From NCBI GenBank assembly GCA_023382655.1, contig JAHDWK010000006.1, forward strand, positions 124,001-188,000: 64,000 nt of DNA, in the 5' to 3' direction. Within the stretch, counting starts at the first letter, position 1; the number at the start of each line of letters is the position of its first letter. The translations under genes and the position numbers were made by a program. Below are positions 23,148-31,800 of the stretch, one piece after another. Source of the DNA: Anaerolineae bacterium. GTDB taxonomy: Bacteria > Chloroflexota > Anaerolineae > Promineifilales > Promineifilaceae. Below the pieces are notes generated by a model. That model was not told the DNA's origin and ran no database searches. It saw only the letters and a list, made by a program, of their open reading frames with translations.

Positions 23148-24365
23148 TCACACAGGGAGGCAAATCGTGAAGGTGCTGCCGGGCAGGGTATGGGGGTCGC
23201 TTTCCAGCAGGATACGGCCGTTGTGCGCTTCAATGATCCCCTTGGCCATAGGCAGCCCCAACCCTAACCCACCGCCACAAAATGCCGATTTGCTGGTGGA
23301 GTGGTTCTGCACCGAACCCAACGCATAAAAGAGATCAAAAATATACCCCTGCTCTTCTTTGGGCACACCCAGACCGGTATCTTGCACCGAAAGGCGTATT
23401 TCCTGGTGGCTGGATTCGGCCGTAATGTAAATGTGGCCGCCATCAGGCGTGAATTTAATCGCATTGCCCACGATATTGGCAACGGCCGTGCGCAACTGCT
23501 CCTCATCCCCCATCACCAACGGTAAATGGCTCAAACTAGAAACATAGAGATGCATCTGGCGATGGGTGCAAACGCCCGTCATCTCGCCTACCACATCCGC
23601 TACCACATTACCCAAATTCACCGGCCGCAGGTCTAATTTCAATAACCCGGACATAATTTGCGCTACCTGGTCAATCTCATCCGTCACCTGGCGCATCCGG
23701 TTCAAACCACCCTTCATGCGTTGTACCAGATTTTGGTGCATGGCTACGGCCGTTTGTTCGGTCACCCCGTCCAACATCGTTTCCAACGTTGCCAGATGTT
23801 GCCTGGTAAAAGCGAGCGGTGCCTGTAGATCATGTGACGCCATTGTCAAGAAGTCACTTTTTAACTGGTTTAGCTCCTTCATGCGCCGATTGGCGTCTTC
23901 CAACTCCCGCACCTTGGCTTCTAGCTGGCTTACCAACTCCTGAGTATGCCGCTCCAGATGAACCTGATGCTCTTGCGCCGACAGCTTTTGTCGCTGCCCA
24001 TTTAAGAAAGATTCAATCTGTTGCGGAAAAGTATCTACATCTATTGGTTTGGTCAGAAAACCTGTGCAGCCGGCCGCCAACGCCATCTTCCGGTTGTCAC
24101 CATCACGGTGCGCCGTCAACGCCACAATGGGTGTATTACAAAAGTGCGGCGACCCGCGCAAACGGGTGGTCAACGCCCGCCCATCCATTTGCGGCAGGTT
24201 TATATCCATTAAGATGAGATTGGGTTGGGCCTTTTGCGCCAGAGCTACCCCTTCGATGCCATCCGAAGCAGTGAATACCTCATACCCTGAACTGCTCAAC
24301 AACCTGTTGACAAGACGCTGGCTTGCCAGGTCGTCTTCAATATAAAGCACCCGTGCCTTTACCAC
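23148..24365 (-). CDS. Response regulator-histidine kinase hybrid
   Basis: The product starts with a full receiver domain (VLYIEDDLASQRLV, phospho-acceptor in LILMDINLPQMDG, FLTKPIDV) followed by a coiled-coil linker (HTQELVSQLEAKVRELEDAN). A HisKA domain has DFLTMASHDLQAPLAF with the phospho-histidine, and the ATPase domain has N-box AVANIVGNAIKFTPDGG and G-box FCGGGLGLGLPMAKGI. There is no membrane span, so it is a soluble relay protein. The GTG at 24365 is preferred because AGGAAGG lies about four bases upstream; an in-frame GTG at 24395 is the alternative. No cognate output regulator is adjacent. Confidence 0.87.
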   Translation of the reverse strand: MVKARVLYIEDDLASQRLVNRLLSSSGYEVFTASDGIEGVALAQKAQPNLILMDINLPQMDGRALTTRLRGSPHFCNTPIVALTAHRDGDNRKMALAAGCTGFLTKPIDVDTFPQQIESFLNGQRQKLSAQEHQVHLERHTQELVSQLEAKVRELEDANRRMKELNQLKSDFLTMASHDLQAPLAFTRQHLATLETMLDGVTEQTAVAMHQNLVQRMKGGLNRMRQVTDEIDQVAQIMSGLLKLDLRPVNLGNVVADVVGEMTGVCTHRQMHLYVSSLSHLPLVMGDEEQLRTAVANIVGNAIKFTPDGGHIYITAESSHQEIRLSVQDTGLGVPKEEQGYIFDLFYALGSVQNHSTSKSAFCGGGLGLGLPMAKGIIEAHNGRILLESDPHTLPGSTFTICLPV

Positions 24366-24519
24366 ACTTCCTTCCTCTCGCCTTGTAGTGAGCACTGCTT
24401 ACAAGAGGCGTCATTTCATGCTTTATGCGCGTCTCCGTTATATCACTAATGCCATAAAAACAGCATAAAGAATCATAGTTATGGTACAGAAGTACCGGGT
24501 GAGCGCAGCTAATCGGTAA

Positions 24520-25341
24520 TCAATTGTCGGTGATCGGTGACGCGGCCTGGCTGATGGCGGTACCCCCGTCGGCGTCTGGCTGACACAAGGCACGGTATAA
24601 AGTTTCAGGTTGCAAACCGGAAAACAGACGCACTGACAAAGAAGGAAATTGGGCTGTTAAGGCCAACATACCCTGGACTTTTGTTACCATCCCGCCGGTT
24701 ACATCGGCGCCACGTGAACCACCCAGCGCTGCTTCTACCTGCGGGAAGGTTGTGGCCGAAATGTGGGGAATTATCTGACCATGCAAATCATAGACGCCTT
24801 CAGTTTCCCCGGCGAGCAATAACCACGACGGCCGTAACCCCTCCGCCACCAGCGCCATCATCACCTCTTCCGTAGACACAATCGTACCCCCTCGCACCGT
24901 GTCAAACACCACATCACCATGTGTTACCGGTAGCAAACCTGCTTCAAGGGCCTGTTCAATGGGGTGGCAAGCAATGGCGGTGATACGGCCGTCCGCACAT
25001 TGCACTGACGCCGAGGGCGCAAAACTGATCGCCGCAACCCCGGCCGCCAGTAATGCCTCCACAACCAGCCGGTTCAGTCGCAACGCCGCGGCGCTGACCT
25101 CCACAAACCCACGCCATTGCCCGGCGGTATGCACCCCCTGGCGCGTGCCATGCCGCGCCCCGGCCACATGCCCAAATGAGCCGCTGCCGTGCCCCAACAC
25201 GATCTGCAAATCCGGGCGCGCCAGCCGCGCCTGCTGGATTTCCTGCGCCAGCCGCGCCAACACATCAGCCCGCACGGCTTCAACACCGGTTTTGTCTGTA
25301 ATCAAGGAGCCACCCAATTTGAGAAACAACAATTCAGTCAT
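24520..25341 (-). CDS. Isopentenyl phosphate kinase-like amino acid kinase family protein
   Basis: A 273-residue amino-acid-kinase-fold protein. LKLGGSLITDK near the N-terminus and LGHGSGSFGHVAG with His58 match isopentenyl phosphate kinases, where this His contacts the phosphate. VTHGDVVFDTVRGGTIVSTEE and RGADVTGGMVTKVQGM complete the nucleotide site. The enzyme phosphorylates isopentenyl phosphate to the diphosphate in the alternative mevalonate pathway described for archaea and for some Chloroflexota. No other mevalonate-pathway gene is in the window. Glutamate 5-kinase and aspartokinase are excluded by the short length and the HGSGSFGH motif. The last residues (SPITDN) come from an ACCGATTAC-type repeat. 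Confidence 0.82.
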   Translation of the reverse strand: MTELLFLKLGGSLITDKTGVEAVRADVLARLAQEIQQARLARPDLQIVLGHGSGSFGHVAGARHGTRQGVHTAGQWRGFVEVSAAALRLNRLVVEALLAAGVAAISFAPSASVQCADGRITAIACHPIEQALEAGLLPVTHGDVVFDTVRGGTIVSTEEVMMALVAEGLRPSWLLLAGETEGVYDLHGQIIPHISATTFPQVEAALGGSRGADVTGGMVTKVQGMLALTAQFPSLSVRLFSGLQPETLYRALCQPDADGGTAISQAASPITDN

Positions 25342-25353
25342 AAGCTACCGATT

Positions 25354-25388
25354 TAGACGTGACAGGTTACAAAAACCTGTCACGTCTA
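25354..25388. repeat. Perfect hairpin overlapping the LOG gene stop codon
   Basis: TAGACGTGACAGGTT (25354-25368) and AACCTGTCACGTCTA (25374-25388) form a perfect 15-base stem with a five-base loop. The minus-strand stop TAG of the LOG family gene (25386-25388) is the outermost base triplet of the stem. Confidence 0.85.
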
Positions 25389-25913
25389 CTTCATCATATG
25401 CGCGACGGCCGTAGCCGGTGAATCGGCAAAAAAGAGCAGGTCCATATGTTCGGGCCGAATATACAGGGGATCAAAAAAGGCGCGAATGGTTTGCGGCCAT
25501 AACGCACCTAACATAGCCAACGGCCGTGCGGAAATCTCCCCCACCTGTAAAAAACTCCAGGCCAGCGCCATTTCGGACAGTGTGCCAATGCCACCGGGCA
25601 GCACAATCATGCCCTCATTTTGCGTCACCAGATGCAACAGCCGCTCCCGTAACGTCGGGTAACGGATTTCTTCATGCACCCAGCCGTTTGGCCCCAAAGG
25701 GCGAAACTGCTCAATCTGTGCGGAAGTGACACCAATGACATGCCCCCCGGCTTCGGCTGCACCCTGCGACACGGCCGTCATCGTGCCGCTGTACCCTCCA
25801 GTAGCCACAGCAAAACCCGCCTCCGCTAACAAACGCCCCACCAGACGCGCCTCTGCAAACTCTGGGCTGCCTGGTTGTGGCAAACTGCTTCCAAACACGG
25901 AAATCATTTTCAT
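25386..25913 (-). CDS. LOG family protein (TIGR00725-like nucleotide-binding Rossmann protein)
   Basis: A 175-residue protein of the lysine-decarboxylase-like/LOG fold. It opens MKMISVFGSSLPQPGSPEFA, has the glycine-rich AVATGGYSGTMTAVSQGAAE and the hallmark IVLPGGIGTLSEMALAW (PGGxGTxxE). The LOG family removes ribose phosphate from nucleotide monophosphates; in bacteria it is often of unknown substrate. The ATG at 25913 is chosen because the conserved N-terminus begins there, although the frame stays open far upstream because the opposite strand carries ftcD. The stop codon lies in the arm of a perfect hairpin. Confidence 0.85.
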   Translation of the reverse strand: MKMISVFGSSLPQPGSPEFAEARLVGRLLAEAGFAVATGGYSGTMTAVSQGAAEAGGHVIGVTSAQIEQFRPLGPNGWVHEEIRYPTLRERLLHLVTQNEGMIVLPGGIGTLSEMALAWSFLQVGEISARPLAMLGALWPQTIRAFFDPLYIRPEHMDLLFFADSPATAVAHMMK

Positions 25914-26108
25914 AACGCGGTATTGTACCAAAATGTGAACCGTTTCGTAGAACTCGCCAGGATGGTTCGCGCATCGCCCCCATTCGTGATAAAAAACGGC
26001 CGTTTGTAGATAATTGATCCGCAAAGGACATGAAGGTTCTTTTTCTTTCTTCTTTAACCCTTTCACCCTTTGCCCCTTTGCGTCAAAATTTGAGGAGAGT
26101 TTCCACCC

Positions 26109-27626
26109 ATGCACCAGCTTGTTGAATGTGTACCCAATTTCAGCAACGGCCGTGATCCCGCCATCTACAACGCCATCGCCGACGCCATTCGTAGCGTCCG
26201 CGCCAGCATCCGCCTGCTGGACATCAGCGCCGACCCTGACCACAACCGTACCGTCGTCACCTTCGTCGGCACACCCGCCGATGTGGAAGAAGCCGCCTTC
26301 CGGGCCATCGCCGCCGCTGCCGACCTGATTGACCTGGACAACCACCAGGGCGAACACCCGCGCATCGGCGCTACCGACGTTTGCCCCTTCATCCCCATCA
26401 AAAACATGAGCATCAAAGAGTGCGTGGAGATGGCCCACCGGCTGGCCAAACGGGTCGGCGAGGAATTGGGCATCTGTGTCTACCTTTACGGTGACGCCGC
26501 CACCCGCCCCGAACGGGAAAAATTGGCCGACATCCGCAAAGGACAGTACGAAAAATGGAAAACCGAGATCGGCCACGACCCGGCGCGGGAACCAGATTAC
26601 GGCCCGGCAGTTCCGGCCAAATGGGGGGCATCGGTGATTGGTGTACGGCCGTTCCTCATCGCCTATAACCTCTACCTGAACAGCGATAACGTGGAGATCG
26701 CCGAACAGATCGCCCGCGCCGTCCGCTTCACCGGCGGCGGCCTGCGTTACGTGCAGGCCAAAGGTTTCCTGGTGGAAGGGCTGGCCCAGGTGAGCATGAA
26801 CCTGACCAACTTCGACAAAACCCCCATCTACCGCGTCCAAGAGATGGTGAAACGGGAAGCCGCGCGCTACGGCCTCACCGTCACCAAAGCCGAACTGGTG
26901 GGCCTCATCCCGCAGCAGGCGCTCATGGAATCGGCGCAGTATTACCTGCAACTGGATGAGATGCAAGATAGCCAGGTATTGGAATATCGCCTGCTGGAAG
27001 AAGAAGAAAGCACTGACTACACGCCCCACCCCTTTCTGGATGCGCTGGCAGCGACCCAACCCACCCCAGGCGGTGGCTCGGCGGCGGCGCTGGCAGGGGC
27101 CTTGGCCGCTGCCCTGGCCCAAATGGTCGCCGGGCTGACGGCCAGCAAAAAGAAATATGCCGCCGTTCAGGAACAAGCCGAAGCCATTGTCGCCCAGGCT
27201 TCTAGCCTGCGTACCGAACTCACCACCGCCATCCGTAAAGACGCCGCCGCCTATGAAGCCGTCATGGCCGCTTATCGCCAGCAAGACGTACCCGAAGAAA
27301 TCCGCGCCGCCGCCGTAGAAAGAGCCACCATTGGCGCGGGTGAAGTCCCCCTGCGTGTGGCCCACCTCAGCCGCGATGCCGCCCTCCTGGCGCAAACGAT
27401 TACCAGTATTGGCCTGGTCAGCGCTGTCACCGATGCCGCCGCCGGAGCGCTGCTGGCGCACACGGCCGTGCAAATTGCCGCCATGAACGTGCGCATCAAT
27501 GCCCTGGGTTTGCAAAACCAAACGCTCGCCGCCCAATGGCTGGCGGAACTGGAAACGCTGGAACGCGAGACGGCCGTCATCGCCGAAACCGTCATGGCCA
27601 CCGCCAGAGAACGGGGAGGATTTTAA
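26109..27626 (+). CDS. ftcD: Bifunctional glutamate formimidoyltransferase/formimidoyl-THF cyclodeaminase
   Basis: The 505-residue protein contains both halves of FtcD. Residues 1-290 are the transferase (QLVECVPNFSNGRD, LIDLDNHQGEHPRIGATDVC, AVRFTGGGLRYVQAKGF). Residues 315-505 are the cyclodeaminase (FLDALAATQPTPGGGSAAAL, SLRTELTTAIRKDAAAYEAV). It transfers the formimino group from formiminoglutamate to tetrahydrofolate and releases ammonia, the last step of one histidine degradation route. No hutH, hutU or hutI lies next to it. GAGGAG precedes the ATG by about ten bases. A long open frame on the opposite strand is a codon-composition shadow. Confidence 0.94.
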   Translation: MHQLVECVPNFSNGRDPAIYNAIADAIRSVRASIRLLDISADPDHNRTVVTFVGTPADVEEAAFRAIAAAADLIDLDNHQGEHPRIGATDVCPFIPIKNMSIKECVEMAHRLAKRVGEELGICVYLYGDAATRPEREKLADIRKGQYEKWKTEIGHDPAREPDYGPAVPAKWGASVIGVRPFLIAYNLYLNSDNVEIAEQIARAVRFTGGGLRYVQAKGFLVEGLAQVSMNLTNFDKTPIYRVQEMVKREAARYGLTVTKAELVGLIPQQALMESAQYYLQLDEMQDSQVLEYRLLEEEESTDYTPHPFLDALAATQPTPGGGSAAALAGALAAALAQMVAGLTASKKKYAAVQEQAEAIVAQASSLRTELTTAIRKDAAAYEAVMAAYRQQDVPEEIRAAAVERATIGAGEVPLRVAHLSRDAALLAQTITSIGLVSAVTDAAAGALLAHTAVQIAAMNVRINALGLQNQTLAAQWLAELETLERETAVIAETVMATARERGGF

Positions 27627-27632
27627 GGGCTT

Positions 27633-28772
27633 ATGCGACATTCTTTAACGCAGAGGCGCAGAGACGCAGAGGGAAAAAATCTGCGTTTAGCCGCGTTCAT
27701 CAGCGTCCTGTTGCTGGCGCTGCTGGCGGCGTGCCAGGGACAGCCGGTGGTGGCGGTGGCCAATGTGGAAGTGGTGGTCACGGCCGTGCCGCCCACTGCT
27801 ACACCCACCAACACCGCCCTCCCCCCGGTGCAACTGCAACTCATCTCCCCAACCCCCGCCGACGAAATAGCCGCCATGCCCTCCTTCACCCTGCCCGATC
27901 CCACCCAACCATCTCTCATCACCCCCACACCCAGCGATGTCCCCATCGCCCCCACCCTCATCACTCCATCACCTACTCCGCCCCCCACCTTCACCCCGCC
28001 CGCCTTGCCCCAAACTGCGCCTGACGAACATTACTGGCTGCGGCGGCCTGTGGCCGAAGGTGGCATCGTCTGGACCAACAAACATTACCCTTACGGCAGC
28101 ACACGCGGCGGCCAATTACGCCCTCATCACGGTGTGGAGTTCGACGTGCCCCACAATACTGAAATCCTGGCTGCCGCCAGCGGTACAGTCATCGTGGCCG
28201 GCAATGACACCACCACCGCCTACGGGCCACAAAACAGCTTCTACGGCAATCTGGTCATCATCCAACACGACACACTCTACAAAGGGCAACCTGTGTTTAC
28301 GCTCTATGCCCACCTTAGCCAGCCGCTGGTGGCGGTGGGGCAACAGGTAAACGCCGAAGCCGTCATTGGCCTCTCTGGCGCTACCGGCGTAGCCGATGGC
28401 CCGCATATGCATTTTGAAGTACGCCTGGGGCAAAACAGCTACGAAGCCACCCACAACCCGCTGTTGTGGCTGTGGCCCTTCCCCGACCGGGGCACGGTAG
28501 TCGGCCGTGTCACTTTCGCCAACGGTGCGCTGGCACATGAAACGCCGGTACGTGTGGAACGGATTGACGCCCCCTCTCGTTACGCCGCTACCACCACCTA
28601 TGCGGGTGAAACACTCAACGCCGACGACCTCTGGAACGAAAACTTTGCCATTGATGACGTAGAAGCCGGTTACTACCGCGTCACCGTTACGGCCGGCGAG
28701 GACAAATTCACCCAGGAAATCTGGGTCTATCCCCGCCGCACCTCCTTCGTGGAAATCGTTATCCAACCCTGA
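27633..28772 (+). CDS. Secreted M23 metallopeptidase lipoprotein
   Basis: A 379-residue protein with a hydrophobic export segment and lipobox LLALLAACQG, so it should be a lipid-anchored outer protein. A Pro/Thr-rich linker (residues about 45-130) leads to the M23/LytM domain with metal ligands HHGVEFD and GPHMHFEV. A C-terminal beta domain follows (TVVGRVTFANGALAHETPVR). It likely cuts peptidoglycan cross-links or other peptides. The first 15 residues (SLTQRRRDAEGK) are encoded by an ACGCAGAGGCGCAGAGACG type repeat, so the true ancestral start may lie downstream or the repeat may have extended the signal peptide. It begins six bases after ftcD. Confidence 0.82.
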   Translation: MRHSLTQRRRDAEGKNLRLAAFISVLLLALLAACQGQPVVAVANVEVVVTAVPPTATPTNTALPPVQLQLISPTPADEIAAMPSFTLPDPTQPSLITPTPSDVPIAPTLITPSPTPPPTFTPPALPQTAPDEHYWLRRPVAEGGIVWTNKHYPYGSTRGGQLRPHHGVEFDVPHNTEILAAASGTVIVAGNDTTTAYGPQNSFYGNLVIIQHDTLYKGQPVFTLYAHLSQPLVAVGQQVNAEAVIGLSGATGVADGPHMHFEVRLGQNSYEATHNPLLWLWPFPDRGTVVGRVTFANGALAHETPVRVERIDAPSRYAATTTYAGETLNADDLWNENFAIDDVEAGYYRVTVTAGEDKFTQEIWVYPRRTSFVEIVIQP

Positions 28773-28823
28773 CCATAACCACCATCTGCCGCCTCAGTTA
28801 TGCATCCAAAAATTAGTTAGCGC

Positions 28824-28856
28824 AGATTGGTTCAATCTTGGAGATTGAACCAATCT
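28824..28856. repeat. Hairpin of AGATTGGTTCAATCT family, copy 1
   Basis: AGATTGGTTCAATCT (28824-28838) and AGATTGAACCAATCT (28842-28856) form a perfect 15-base stem with loop TGG between the convergent M23 and giant-protein genes. The second copy at 48717-48749 has identical arms and loop GGC. Confidence 0.88.
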
Positions 28857-28899
28857 TAAAAAACGGGAAATTGCTTTTAGACGTTTTTAGCTGCCCAGA

Positions 28900-31800
28900 T
28901 CAGCGCCAGATGACCGGCAGATAGACCAGTAGAGGCTCAAACTCATACGCGCCAATGTCACAGCGAGCCTGCCCATCCAGATTGCCGTCAACTGGCCGAA
29001 TCACACCGCGCTGATCAACGGCCGTCTGGCAGCTACCCGCATCAATGGCCGGGCTGCCACCGCGCAAGGCTTGCGTGGGCGGAGCGCCGTTGTCCGAAAG
29101 CAGAGGCAGCAGGCGCGGATTCTGGCCGATGATATTGCCCACCGTGCTGCCGCTAATGGTGCAGTCGCTGACGTTGTCAACCAGGTTGTAGCCCTGGGAA
29201 GTAAAGCCGTAACCACAATTGGGGCCGGCCACGGCGGCACTATTTCCGGCCAGAATGGTATGACTCAAGGTAAAGTTAGCCGGGCCGCCATTGAGTCCAC
29301 CGCCGCTGCCCGTGGCCTGGTTACTACTAATCGTCACGTTGGTCAATGTGTTCGTACCACCGCCGCCAATGCCACCACCATTGCCCGCCTGATTACCGCT
29401 GATGGTCACGTTGGTCAGGGCTGCTGTTCCCTGGTTGTGCAGGCCACCACCTGATCCGTCACTGCGGTTGCCCACAATGGCGCTGTGGCTCAGGGTCAGG
29501 CTGCCCTGGTTCCAGATGCCGCCACCTGTCCCTGCTTCACTGTGGCTGATGGTGACGCCGTTGAGAGTGAGCGTACCGTTATTCAGCAGACCCCCACCAA
29601 CACCGCCCGGTTCGCTGCCGCGCGTGAGGGTGAGGTTGTTGAGGATAACGTTGACGCCGCTGTTGATGGTCAACACACGGCCGTTGCCCTGCCCCGCCAA
29701 AATCGTTTCCCCTTGCCCCAACCCGTTGATGGTCAGGTTGCCGCTGATGACCAGTGGGGCGTCCAAGAGATAGGTCTGGTAGTCGAGAGCGATGGTCTGG
29801 TGGCCGGGGGTGGTATTGGCCTGCTCGATGGCCGCCCGCAGGCTGCATACGTTGTCCGCCGTGCGGCATTGGCCGTCGTTGGGATCCACGTCCGGCGCAT
29901 CGGCGATGGTGGTAACGATGAAGTTGGCCGGGGCGACGACGGTGGTCAGGGCAAACCCACCCTGCGTCTCCGCCTGGTTGGCCTGGGCCAGTTGGAAGGC
30001 AGCCTCGGTTTCCAGCCGGTCGCCCGGTTGCAGCCCGGCACCGAGCGTGGTGTTGATCTGGATCACGGCCGTTGCCCCCACCGGCAGTGCGTTCATCTGG
30101 CAGGTCACAATTCCCGCCGCCTGCGTGCAGCTTCCATCACCGCTGCTGGCCGAAACGTAGTTCAGCCGCACATCCAGTGTGGCGCTGACCACCAGATTGG
30201 TTGCCGTCAGCCCGGCGCCCACTTCCGGCGGGTTGTTCGTCAACGACAGCGTGTAGGCCAGCGGTTGGCCGCTGGCTGCCGGGTTGGAGGAGGGAGTCAC
30301 GTCCAGCAGCAAGTCGGTCATCGTCCCCACCGTCACCGGGATCGTTTTGCAGGAGGTTTGCGAAACGGCCGTTGGCTGTTTGTTACCGTCATCGTTTATG
30401 ACCACCTGGTCGGTGACACAAATCTCGACATTGAAACTGCCGTTTTGGGTGAAAGTGTGTTCGGCCGTAACCGCGCCATAGCCGCCCACCCCCTGGCTCA
30501 GAATGGGGCCGGTTACCGTGCCATCTTCCAGGATGTGCCCTTCCGGCTCCACCGGGCTGCCGTCACCCCAATTCACCGTCACCATGTGCTGGTCGGGAAT
30601 ATCGGGGTCATAAAAGTCCACCTTGAACATCGTCTTGAAACCGCGACCAACCAGCATGTTGTCTAGACTGGACAAGCGGGTCAGATCCAAACCGCCGCCC
30701 AGCCGGTAGGCAAAGTTCTGGTTCTCCTCTGGGAAGCGGGGGGCGTCGTGGACAGGGGTAATCGTTACTGTTACTGTTTCCGGCGTGGACAGGGATAGGC
30801 CGTCATTGGCGACAAAGGTGAAGGTATCAATGCCGTGGAAATCCAGGTCTGGCGTGTAGGTGCGGTTAGCGCCGCTGCCGCTAATTGTGCCGTGCGTCGG
30901 CGGCGTGGCAATCTGGAAAGTGAGCGTATCCAGCGGCTCGTCGGGGTCGTAGCCGCTCAGCGTCACGGTTGTGGGCACATCCTCTGCGGTGACAAACGCC
31001 AATCCCCGGTTGGCCTGGGGCGGGCGGAAGTTGCGGCTGACGGCGATTTGCACCGTCGCCGGGGTACTGCTGTCCAGCCCGTCGCTCACGCCAAAGGTGA
31101 AGCTGTCCGTGCCCACAAAGTTGTTGTCCGACTGGTAGACGATGCGGGCGCTGGTGGGCGTGATGGGCGTCAGCGGCGTCGTCTCGAAAATGTGCAGCAG
31201 GTCGGTATTGTCGTCCAGCACGTAGAAATGAGTGGAATTGACCGTCACCTGTTTGGGCTGGCCGAAATCGCCCAGGACAAAGCAGGAGCCGTCACATTCA
31301 GAGATGGCCTGCCCAGCGAAGTGGCCATCGGGGGTAAAACGCTGCACGCGCTGGTTGAAGTAGTCGGTGACGTAGAGAATGTCGTTGCCGTCCAGGGCGA
31401 TGCCGCGCGGGCTGGCGAATTGACCGGGGCCGGGGCCATCCGTTTGGCCGCCGCTGTTAATGCCGCAGGTGGTGTCGGTACAGCTAAAGCCGAAGCTGCG
31501 CTGGTGGGCAATATCGCAGCCGGGGCCAAAGTCACATTTGCCCAGCCAGCCAATCAGTTCGCCGGGAGTGAAATTGCCCTGATCATCCAGCGTAGCCGGA
31601 CTCCATTTGTAGATGCGATTTGGACCGTCCCAACTGCTGCTTCTCCCCGTTGAGGCAATCAGATTGCCCGCCGAATCGAGGGCCAGGTTGGTGAAGACCG
31701 CGTCGGGGATGGAGTAATCAGCCAGCAGCGTGGGATGGGAAGGGCCGGTGGTATCGTACAGGTACAACTGGGCTACGCCGGAATAGATGAAGCCGTTGGT

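Noticed and set aside
25914..27641. Minus-strand open frame running upstream from the LOG gene across ftcD
   Set aside because: The Gly-rich translation is the antisense of ftcD and has no domain. The LOG protein starts at 25913.
29485..30666. Long plus-strand frame opposite the giant secreted protein gene
   Set aside because: Low-complexity antisense translation without a ribosome-binding site; the tandem domains on the other strand are clear.
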